A model generated the notes under the pieces. That model did not search any database, was not told the DNA's origin, and worked only from the letters and a program-made list of their open reading frames with translations. DNA of 9,568 nt from Actinomycetota bacterium (GTDB lineage Bacteria > Actinomycetota > CADDZG01 > WHSQ01), in contig JACDBF010000345.1 of NCBI GenBank assembly GCA_013695055.1, forward strand, positions 1 through 9,568, given 5' to 3'. The position numbers and the translations under genes are program-made. Positions 1-5,858 of the stretch are shown in pieces (positions within the stretch are counted from its first letter, which is position 1; the number at the start of each line of letters is the position of its first letter).

Positions 1-84
1 CTGCGAAGAGATCCCCCTTGCTGGCTGGTCCTAAGGCCCTGCTCCCCGGTTGGTCGACCGGCGACCGAACAGGGAGGTGGCCCA

Positions 85-315
85 ATGGCTACGGCGAAGC
101 GAGATTTCACGGACCCCCGGGTGCAAGGACCCCGGGTGGTTGACCTACGCGACGACGTTGTTTCGGTCGACGAGGTGTCTCGCCGCCTGGACATCCCGAA
201 GACAACGCTCTATGGCTGGCGCCACAAGGGCAAGGGACCGCGGAGTCACCGCGTCGGCAAGCACCTCCGGTACCGGTGGAGCGACGTCCTCGAGTGGTTG
301 GATGCTCAGGACTAG
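85..315 (+). CDS. Excisionase-like (Xis/MerR-type) HTH DNA-binding protein
   Basis: This 76-residue protein is nearly all one winged-helix 'excisionase family' HTH domain. From about residue 25 it reads SVDEVSRRLDIPKTTLYGWR, then a GKGPRSHRVGKHLRYRWSDV wing, and it ends with the usual EWLDAQ. Such proteins bind DNA as directionality factors for tyrosine or serine integrases, or act as small regulators in mobile elements. The ATG at 85 has a good ribosome binding site, GGGAGG at 72-77. The expected partner, an integrase just downstream, is absent: the next 170 bases hold a LexA-type palindrome and then gene debris. It is therefore either an orphan left by a decayed element or works with a partner to the left of the window. 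The family call is firm; the biological role is inferred. Confidence 0.8.
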   Translation: MATAKRDFTDPRVQGPRVVDLRDDVVSVDEVSRRLDIPKTTLYGWRHKGKGPRSHRVGKHLRYRWSDVLEWLDAQD

Positions 316-343
316 TCTCCGGGGAGGAGCCTTCGCATGCGAG

Positions 344-367
344 CATATCGAACGAATGTTCGATATG
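344..367. promoter_or_regulatory. Perfect palindrome matching the Gram-positive/actinobacterial LexA (SOS) box
   Basis: Two perfect 10-base arms, CATATCGAAC and GTTCGATATG, flank the spacer GAAT. The core CGAAC-N4-GTTCG (349-362) is exactly the LexA/DinR box consensus of Bacillus and mycobacteria, including the outer T/A pair (TCGAAC-N4-GTTCGA). It lies 28 bases after the stop of the excisionase-like gene. No credible gene starts just to the right: only a 15-codon frame, then a minus-strand gene fragment. The binding-site match is seen directly; LexA control is inferred. Confidence 0.7.
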
Positions 368-494
368 ATGTTCATGAGAAATACTCGCGGGGTCGGCTCG
401 AATCCTCCCTAGCCCGCAGCCGAGAGGGGGGTCGGAGGCTACCCCCGGGTGAGCCGCAGGCGTGTGAACACAGGAAGGATCGGCAGCATGCCGC

Positions 495-719
495 CATCCC
501 GTCGGAGAAGTCCTTGAGGAGCTGGTATGCGACCCCTAAGGCAAGCCGGGTCTTGCCTGTGCCTCCCGGACCCGTGAGCGCGATGAGTCGCGTGCCGTCG
601 TCGCGCAGGGAGGTGGCTAGCCGCGCCATCTCCTGCTCGCGTCCGACCAGAGCTGTCGGGAAGGGAGGCAGGTTGGTGGGATGTGCATCGAGCGTCCTTA
701 TCGGCGGGAAGTCACTCCT
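495..719 (-). pseudogene. Internal fragment of an AfsR/adenylate-cyclase-type large ATPase regulator
   Basis: On the minus strand, from 719 down to about 495, about 75 residues read in frame. They include PPIRTLDAHPTNLP, LVGREQEMARLA and the Walker A loop LTGPGGTGKTRLAL, and run on to LKDFSDGM. This is the linker between the N-terminal cyclase or BTAD domain and the start of the NTPase domain in large multidomain regulators (predicted ATPase, COG3899/COG3903-like; LuxR/AfsR/cyclase fusions). Intact relatives are usually several hundred to over a thousand residues long. Here a TAA stop (720-722) closes the frame at the 5' side, and beyond about 495 the sequence stops resembling the family. It is a non-functional internal piece and the scar of a recombination. 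No start codon or ribosome binding site belongs to it. Confidence 0.75.
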
Positions 720-959
720 TTAATCCTCGCCCGTAAAGGCAGCGACATCGTCAAGGGAAATGCCGGCAGAGATCGCCTCGAGGGCGGGAGAGGACGTGAC
801 TCGCTCAAGGGGCACGATGGAGGCGATCGCCTGCGCGGGGGATCTGGCAACGATCGGATCAGAGGGAATCCCGGGGACGACCTCCTTTACGGTGGCCGAG
901 ACAAAGATCTCTGCCGCCAGAACGCCGGGCATGGACGGAAACGCTCCTGCGAAAGATGA
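720..959 (+). pseudogene. 3' remnant of an RTX-like (hemolysin-type) calcium-binding repeat gene
   Basis: The plus frame ending with TGA at 957-959 encodes tandem nonapeptide-like units: GSDIVKGNAGRDRLEGG, GRDSLKGHDGGDRLRGG, SGNDRIRGNPGDDLLYGG. These fit the GGxGxDxLx consensus of calcium-binding beta-roll repeats in secreted proteins. The last part, ending HGRKRSCER, resembles the natural C-terminus of such proteins, with its terminal Cys. The repeats begin essentially where the minus-strand ATPase fragment ends (719/720), so the 5' part of the gene has been lost. An ATG at 681 is in frame, but its codons lie inside the ATPase fragment and it lacks a good ribosome binding site, so the remnant is probably not expressed. 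Several repeats are degenerate (GRDSLKGHD). Confidence 0.65.
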
Positions 960-1187
960 GCGCCTAGGGTTTCCAACGAGCGCCATCGACCACCTCGATC
1001 TCACGGTCCCTCGCAGAAGCAGGGTCCCCATCGGGTGGGGTTACAGGGAAATTCACGAAAAGAGAAAGTTTGGTGATCCCTTGCCGAATCCAGCGGCGAC
1101 GTTACCCTGAATGTTCGGGAGGTCAACATTTCCCATATCTCGCTGTTACAAGAATCTTCCCCAATGCCGGATGATGACTAACCACCT

Positions 1188-1619
1188 CTAGTCAAACTTA
1201 AGATCAGACCTAGGAGCCCACATTGGGGCTTTTCCTGCCTTTACTATCAGGAATTCAGGTTCATCAGGATTCGTTGGGTTGAATCGGAGGGCAACGACCA
1301 GGTGGCCCGGATCGTCTTCGTGCTTAGTATATGTGACCTTCATTGCTTGCTGAATGGGAGCGATCTGAGGCTGACTATGCGCAGTAGCCAGACTCCGCGC
1401 TAACATGTCAGCGGACGCGATAAGTGCCCAAGCTGCGATCGCCGCGACAAAGATAGTCACCTTGTGTCCAGCTTCAGGCTCCTCACCCAAAATTGCCTCG
1501 AATACCGGGTTGATGACCGCAGCGCCAGCCACGACAGCGGCGCCAACGGCGGAAAACTTTGTGACGCGAAGTTCCGGAGCTTTAACAACCTCATTGTCGG
1601 TCAAAGCGGTCTCTGCCAT
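1188..1619 (-). CDS. Hypothetical two-helix membrane protein
   Basis: This is an unrecognised protein of 143 residues from the ATG at 1619. Two hydrophobic stretches of membrane-span length are visible: residues about 22-44 (AVGAAVVAGAAVINPVFEAI) and about 52-75 (VTIFVAAIAAWALIASADML). They are separated by a short acidic loop (GEEPEAGHK). A soluble C-terminal domain of about 65 residues follows, with a beta-rich look (GHLVVALRF, EPEFLIVKAG). A 172-residue version starting at 1706 is possible. I prefer 1619 because the extra N-terminal residues look non-native and GGGAG stands 11 bases upstream, although both sites are weak. It stands alone with no operon partners, and its codon use is less GC-biased than that of the CBASS genes. 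Function unknown; the gene itself is probable. Confidence 0.6.
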   Translation of the reverse strand: MAETALTDNEVVKAPELRVTKFSAVGAAVVAGAAVINPVFEAILGEEPEAGHKVTIFVAAIAAWALIASADMLARSLATAHSQPQIAPIQQAMKVTYTKHEDDPGHLVVALRFNPTNPDEPEFLIVKAGKAPMWAPRSDLKFD

Positions 1620-2277
1620 CAGAGGGCTGGCTCCCACAAGAGAGCCGAGGTGGCTGAAAGCGCCCAAGACGCAACAGGGCCGGTTGCCTTTTCTCCAAAG
1701 AGCCATTGACCACCGTTTTCTCCGTTACTTTCCACCGGTGCCTGGCCCAACTGGGTCAGACTTGCCAAACATATAGTCAACTACCAGACAAGCCAGTAGT
1801 CAAATCTGGTGCCCATCATCAAAGCGCTCCTGCGGGTAGGGCTCTGACCGCCCTTTGCCCCCTTAAAGACGACGAAGTCCAGCATTCGGTCTCGGACAGT
1901 GGCGCCGTAGTTGACTAACTGCTAGTCCGCTTCTTCGTGACTGGGAGACGGTTCCGAGCGATGCTGTGGCCCCACTTCACCTCATGTTCTTCGAGCTGCG
2001 GGGCCGTGGAAAGAGCCGAGCGCGGAATGCCGATGGGTCCAACCACTCTATCGGGTCTCAACTCAAGGGACCGGAGAGACGCGATCGCGGGCCATGGCGT
2101 GGCCGAGCCCTCGCAGTTATGAATGCAAAGGGCCAGCATTGCGATTGTCGACATAGGCGGCGATGATCTGCCGAATAACATCTTCGATGATCTTACGCGT
2201 TCTTGGGCTCAGAACGCTCCCAAACAGACAACGCTCCTACTTGGAGGCGATTAGAGCTGGAGGTGCTAGTTTCGGGA
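1620..2277. other. Stretch without a convincing gene
   Basis: About 650 bases lie between the membrane protein gene and the end of the TPR regulator gene. Short open frames exist on both strands (for example minus 2181-1915, 88 codons), but none has a good ribosome binding site or a recognisable family, so I do not call them. Visible structure: an 11-base inverted repeat, TAGTCAACTAC at 1774-1784 and its complement at 1907-1917; and a 7-base-stem hairpin, GCGTTCT (2197-2203) / AGAACGC (2211-2217), about 60 bases beyond the regulator's stop. The hairpin lacks a T-run and so is only a weak terminator candidate. Confidence 0.5.
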
Positions 2278-3558
2278 TCAGAGGGAACGCTCAGCCACGA
2301 GGATGCCCTCACGGTACATCGCGCAACCTCCCTCATTATCTCCCCTTGCGGTGAGCACATCTCCCATAACTCTGTGAGTGGAAGCCAACTCGATGAACTC
2401 CTCCGAGCGCTCGTAAAGGAGGATTGCCTCGCGGAGATACTTTTCAGCCTGTCGATCGTCATCGTTGGTCAATAGCTCACCAAGCTCGCGATAGGTCCAT
2501 GCCAGGGTCCGTGTGTCTTCACCGTGCTCAAGTAGAGCGATCGCCTCATTAAGCGCCTTGCGTGCTGATTCCAGGTTTCCCAGTAGCCGGTCCACTCTGC
2601 CTAGCTCCGCAGCAGCGTTCGCCTTATACAGCGCATTTCCCGTTGACGAAAAGATCCCCCGGGCCTTCTCCAGGCGCTTTCGTGCGCTCTTGAGGTCCCC
2701 TTTACGGCTGAGCACGATCCCTTGAGCAAGATAGACCACGCCGATCTCCGACTCTCTGTGGATCGATCGAAAAGCCGCTTCCGCCTGAGTCAAGCTTTTT
2801 TGGGCGTCGCCGTAGCGACCTTGTGCGAGATGGGTTCGAGCTACATTGACGTGCATCTTCCCAAGCACACCGGGGTCCGGTGCGTGGACGGCAAGAGCCT
2901 CCACCTCTTTGGCGGTTTCAGCAGCATGTCGGTGCATGCCCACATCGAAGTAGAGAGTCACCAGCGGGGCGAGGAGCTCGACTAAGGCACTGGGATCTTC
3001 GAGTCTCTCGCGCTTGAGGACGGCGACCAAGCTCTCCCCTAAATGGATGGCGTAACTCGCCTCTCCCATGAACTGGAGGCATCGCATCTTTCCTGCCGTC
3101 GCAAAAGCATGGGTGGGCGGAGACTCTTCGCTAAGGAGTGAAAGCGTCGAGTCGTAAAGTGCTACAGCATCCTCCAGCTTGCCTTGTCTCTCAAAACTCA
3201 AGGCTCGAAGCTCCCGGGCCCGGGCCTGGATCCTCTTCAGGCTGTAGCGGGCGGCCTTGCTCTCCACTTCAGACAGCGTCTCCTCAGCTCCTAAGAATTC
3301 GCCGCTCGAGATGGCCACCGTCGCCTCCTGGGTGGCCAGTTCGAGCTGGGCAGCCAGGTCCCGTGGTCTGCCCGTGCGCAATTCCTCGGCCTCGACACCC
3401 AATTTGCGGGCGAAGTATTGGAGAGCCTTTTGCGAGGGGTTTCTTCGCCCTGCTTCAATGGTGCTCACGTAGGCATGGGTGTAACGAGGCTCACCCAGAT
3501 CCTTCTGGGTGAGGCCCTTTTGTAGCCGGTGTTTTCTTATGCGATTTCCAATCTGCAT
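2278..3558 (-). CDS. XRE-family HTH regulator with C-terminal TPR repeats (RRNPP-like architecture)
   Basis: This 426-residue protein has an N-terminal Cro/C1-type HTH, residues about 3-60 (GNRIRKHRLQKGLTQKDLGE, then YVSTIEAGRRNPS and LARK-like LGVEAEEL). The rest, from about residue 70, is alpha-helical tetratricopeptide-like repeats. Examples are EDAVALYDSTLSLLSEE, HAAETAKEVEALA, GDAQKSLTQAEAAF, KSARKRLEKARGIF, ESARKALNEAIALLE, QAEKYLREAILLYER and a final DNEGGCAMYREGI. HTH plus a TPR solenoid is the architecture of the Rgg/PlcR/NprR/AimR-like peptide receptors and of other TPR regulators, in which the solenoid binds a peptide or protein ligand and gates DNA binding. The ATG at 3558 has AGGGAGG about 5 bases upstream. 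It is divergent from the small peptide and peroxidase genes, with 154 bases between start codons, which suggests it controls them and itself. The domain call is firm; the ligand is unknown. Confidence 0.88.
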   Translation of the reverse strand: MQIGNRIRKHRLQKGLTQKDLGEPRYTHAYVSTIEAGRRNPSQKALQYFARKLGVEAEELRTGRPRDLAAQLELATQEATVAISSGEFLGAEETLSEVESKAARYSLKRIQARARELRALSFERQGKLEDAVALYDSTLSLLSEESPPTHAFATAGKMRCLQFMGEASYAIHLGESLVAVLKRERLEDPSALVELLAPLVTLYFDVGMHRHAAETAKEVEALAVHAPDPGVLGKMHVNVARTHLAQGRYGDAQKSLTQAEAAFRSIHRESEIGVVYLAQGIVLSRKGDLKSARKRLEKARGIFSSTGNALYKANAAAELGRVDRLLGNLESARKALNEAIALLEHGEDTRTLAWTYRELGELLTNDDDRQAEKYLREAILLYERSEEFIELASTHRVMGDVLTARGDNEGGCAMYREGILVAERSL

Positions 3559-3578
3559 GCTGGCCTCCCTTAACCCCT

Positions 3579-3670
3579 AAGTTACCGGCCCGGGGTCGTT
3601 AAGCAGGGCAATCGGCGCCCCCCTCCGAGTTGGTAACTTTCCTCTGGTATTTAGTTACAGGATCTGTTAC
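3579..3670. promoter_or_regulatory. Cluster of GTTAC/GTAAC repeats in the divergent intergenic region (candidate operators)
   Basis: The region between the regulator and the peptide/peroxidase operon carries AAGTTACC (3579-3586) and its exact complement GGTAACTT (3632-3639). Two more direct copies follow: TTAGTTACAGG (from 3651) and TGTTAC (3665-3670). TAAGTTACCGG and TTAGTTACAGG are similar as direct repeats. Four copies of a 5-mer within about 90 bases, on both strands and between divergent genes, are what operator half-sites for the HTH regulator would look like. A -10-like TACATT overlaps the last copy (3668-3673), but no good -35 hexamer is visible. The repeats are seen; operator function is inferred. 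Confidence 0.4.
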
Positions 3671-3712
3671 ATTCGCTAGCTCGGCGGCCTCAAGTCCACA
3701 GAGGAGGAAAGA

Positions 3713-3805
3713 ATGCCTCGTGTCCTGTTACTTATCGCCCTCCTAGCAATCTCGTTAGGAGCCCTCTACTTCACCGCTGGAGCGCCGTGGCCTCCCTGCT
3801 GTTGA
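3713..3805 (+). CDS. Small hydrophobic exported-type peptide (30 aa), candidate signal pro-peptide or leader peptide
   Basis: An ATG at 3713, preceded by the very strong ribosome binding site GAGGAGGAAAGA (3701-3712), opens a 30-codon frame ending TGA at 3803-3805. The peptide begins MPR, continues with a hydrophobic core of about 16 residues (VLLLIALLAISLGALY) and ends FTAGAPWPPCC. One basic residue, a hydrophobic stretch and an AGA-like tail resemble a minimal signal peptide or single membrane helix. The vicinal Cys pair is the last thing translated. The peroxidase gene starts 54 bases later on the same strand, so the two are probably cotranscribed. Two readings are open: a pro-peptide whose C-terminal tail is the ligand of the divergent TPR regulator, or a cysteine-codon leader ORF controlling translation of the peroxidase. 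The quality of the ribosome binding site is the main evidence that it is translated. Confidence 0.6.
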   Translation: MPRVLLLIALLAISLGALYFTAGAPWPPCC

Positions 3806-3859
3806 CCCTCGTTAGGACCTGATCCCAAGTCCAGCCCGCGAAACAGGAGGGGAGCAACG

Positions 3860-5380
3860 ATGCCCCAAAACCACCCAACGGCACCTCGAGGCGCGGGATT
3901 GGCACCCCGGTCGATCTTCCTCGAGGGAAGGTTCGGACGGATGTTTCGCAACCTGGCACCGTTCGAGCCCGACCCCGCCTCTCTGACGACACTCGCCGGA
4001 CAGATGCCGGAGCCACCGGACCCCGGCACCGAGGGAGGGGCAGAGGACGAGGGCCTCGACGGCCCGATTCCCGCTGGCTACACCTACCTCGGCCAATTCA
4101 TCGACCATGACATCACCTTCGATCCGGTCTCGAGTCTCCAGCGTTTGAACGACCCAGAAGGACTCATCAACTTCCGCACTCCACGCTTCGATCTCGACTC
4201 CCTCTATGGTGACGGGCCGAACAACAACCCTTTCATGTACGACCAAACCGTCGACGGCGGGAAAACGTCGTTCCTTCTTGGACAGAACGAAAAAGGTGAG
4301 CGCGACCTGCCTCGGGTTGGGTCGCCGCCCTCATTAGCACAGGGGCGGGCGCTGATCGGCGATCCCCGCAACGACGAGAACGTGATAGTCGGGCAGCTGC
4401 ATCTTCTCTTCTTGACTTTTCACAACAAGGTTGTCGAAACCATACGGGCTGAGCAACCCGTCCTCAGCGAGGATATTCTGTTCGAGGAGGCTCAGCGATG
4501 GGTGCGCTGGCATTACCAGTGGGCCGTCGTCCATGACTTCTTGGGCCGCATTGTCGGCCAAGACGTAATCGACGATATCCTGAGCGACGATCAGTATGCC
4601 GTCTTGGGTGGCAAGGCGTCAGTTAAGCGCATCCACCTTCAATTTTACCGTTGGCAGTGCCAGCCGTTCATGCCGGTCGAGTTCTCGGTTGCCGCCTACC
4701 GTTTCGGGCATTCCATGATCCGCCCGGACTATCGCTTGAACAACGGGACGCCGGAGATCCCAATCTTCACATCGGGCGAGTTGCGGGAAGAGCACCAGGA
4801 CTTGCGCGGCTTTCGGCCGTTGGCGAGCGATTGGACGATCGACTGGTCGCGCTTCTTCGAGATTGGCGACAACTCGAGCCTACAGCGAGCGAGGAAGATA
4901 GACACGCAGCTGGCAGCGCCGCTCAGCGACGTGCCCGCCACAAACGAACCGCACAGACTTGCGGAGCGCAACCTGTTACGAGGGCGCGCTCTCAAACTGC
5001 CGTCGGGGCAGAGAGTATCTCGCGCCATGGGAATCGAGCCCCTATCGGATGACCAGTTGGCCCTGACAGCCATCTCCGACGAGTTCCTCGGCAGTGCGCC
5101 ACTCTGGTTCTACGTTCTCAAGGAGGCAGAGATCCAGACCGGGGGTGCGAGCCTCGGTCCCGTGGGTGGGCGGATCGTCGCTGAGGTCCTGCTCGGAATG
5201 CTGAAGGGAGATCCATTTTCGTACATAAACATCGAACCCAACTGGGAACCGTTCCTGGGCCAGAACCCACAGGATTTCACAATGGGGGATCTCGTCGCCT
5301 TTACGCTGGGACAGGGTACTCAGGAAGATCCACCCCAACCTGGAGGCTGTCAACAGCCCGCAGGATCCAAAGGTGACTGA
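3860..5380 (+). CDS. Animal-type (cyclooxygenase/myeloperoxidase superfamily) heme peroxidase
   Basis: This 506-residue protein belongs to the bacterial branch of the animal heme peroxidases (An_peroxidase, PF03098), which use hydrogen peroxide to oxidise halides or organic substrates. Key residues align with myeloperoxidase: GQFIDHDITFD holds Gln79, Asp82 and distal His83 with the Q-x2-D-H spacing. GDPRNDEN holds catalytic Arg170 and Glu173, with the R-x2-E spacing. RFGHSMIRP holds proximal heme ligand His284. Other family signatures are FDLDSLYGDGP and VGQLHLLFLTFHNKVV. Asp82 and Glu173 occupy the positions that form covalent heme ester links in mammalian enzymes. Length is normal for bacterial members and no signal peptide is seen. 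The ATG at 3860 has AGGAGG at 3845-3850. It follows the 30-codon ORF by 54 bases, likely as one operon. Physiological substrate unknown. Confidence 0.93.
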   Translation: MPQNHPTAPRGAGLAPRSIFLEGRFGRMFRNLAPFEPDPASLTTLAGQMPEPPDPGTEGGAEDEGLDGPIPAGYTYLGQFIDHDITFDPVSSLQRLNDPEGLINFRTPRFDLDSLYGDGPNNNPFMYDQTVDGGKTSFLLGQNEKGERDLPRVGSPPSLAQGRALIGDPRNDENVIVGQLHLLFLTFHNKVVETIRAEQPVLSEDILFEEAQRWVRWHYQWAVVHDFLGRIVGQDVIDDILSDDQYAVLGGKASVKRIHLQFYRWQCQPFMPVEFSVAAYRFGHSMIRPDYRLNNGTPEIPIFTSGELREEHQDLRGFRPLASDWTIDWSRFFEIGDNSSLQRARKIDTQLAAPLSDVPATNEPHRLAERNLLRGRALKLPSGQRVSRAMGIEPLSDDQLALTAISDEFLGSAPLWFYVLKEAEIQTGGASLGPVGGRIVAEVLLGMLKGDPFSYINIEPNWEPFLGQNPQDFTMGDLVAFTLGQGTQEDPPQPGGCQQPAGSKGD

Positions 5381-5858
5381 CCTGCTAAAGGCTAGCCGAG
5401 CGTTCCTCTGCCAAGAAGCGGTCCCATGTTGGCTCGCCGAAACCCTTTACCAAAGTCTGGTCTTTCAGGTTTGAGAGCACGTTCCCGTTAGACAGGCTCA
5501 CTAAGGGAGAGTTGCAGCCCCACTGGGACACACGCGGGTCCGAAAATGTAAGGTGGCCGCAAGCTCCCGCCAATGAATGAAGCGCCAACACTAGCTCGAT
5601 TGCGCCATAGAGGCACGGCCCACCCAACGGAGCAAGCCCACCTCCCGAACCGGTTCTTCTCAACCGTGAGGGCACGACTCGGTCGTCCACGCCGGCTGGC
5701 CCTCGGTCAGGATCGTTAACCGCACGGATGACACGCTCGAGGTAGCGATCGAGGGCTCTGCGAGATCATCCGCCTACGCGGTGATGACTGAGCCATGCGG
5801 CTCCTCTGCACATCGCGGTCTTTCTGCTAGTTATAGTTAGCACCCGCCATCTAGAGCC
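5381..5858. other. Stretch without a convincing gene between the peroxidase and higBA
   Basis: These 478 bases contain two weak possibilities. (a) A GTG-started minus frame of 101 codons, 5690-5385, has no recognisable family and only a weak GAGGG about 10 bases upstream. (b) A plus-strand frame, open from 5670 to a TAG at 5838-5840, lacks a sensible start codon but reads protein-like (PSVRIVNRTDDTLEVAIEG, then AVMTEPCGSSAHRG), so it may be the 3' relic of a small gene. No terminator with a clear T-run was found after the peroxidase. I call neither frame as a gene. Confidence 0.4.

Noticed and set aside
390..423. tRNA 3' end or attachment core (CTCGAATCC-like string)
   Set aside because: The would-be T-stem does not pair and no acceptor or anticodon arms are present; no second copy in the window.
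427..446. GGGGGT/ACCCCC hairpin as a terminator
   Set aside because: Only a 6-base stem with no T-run on either strand; likely a chance feature of GC-rich sequence.
337..723. 128-codon plus-strand frame
   Set aside because: It lies opposite the clearly recognisable ATPase fragment on the minus strand and shows no protein family features.
1915..2181. 88-codon minus-strand frame downstream of the TPR regulator
   Set aside because: No ribosome binding site, no recognisable motif and no family resemblance; also considered as a pro-peptide for the receptor, but too long and without an export signal.
5385..5690. 101-codon minus-strand frame with GTG start
   Set aside because: Weak ribosome binding site, unrecognised sequence, no neighbour support; left as a possibility in the gap description.
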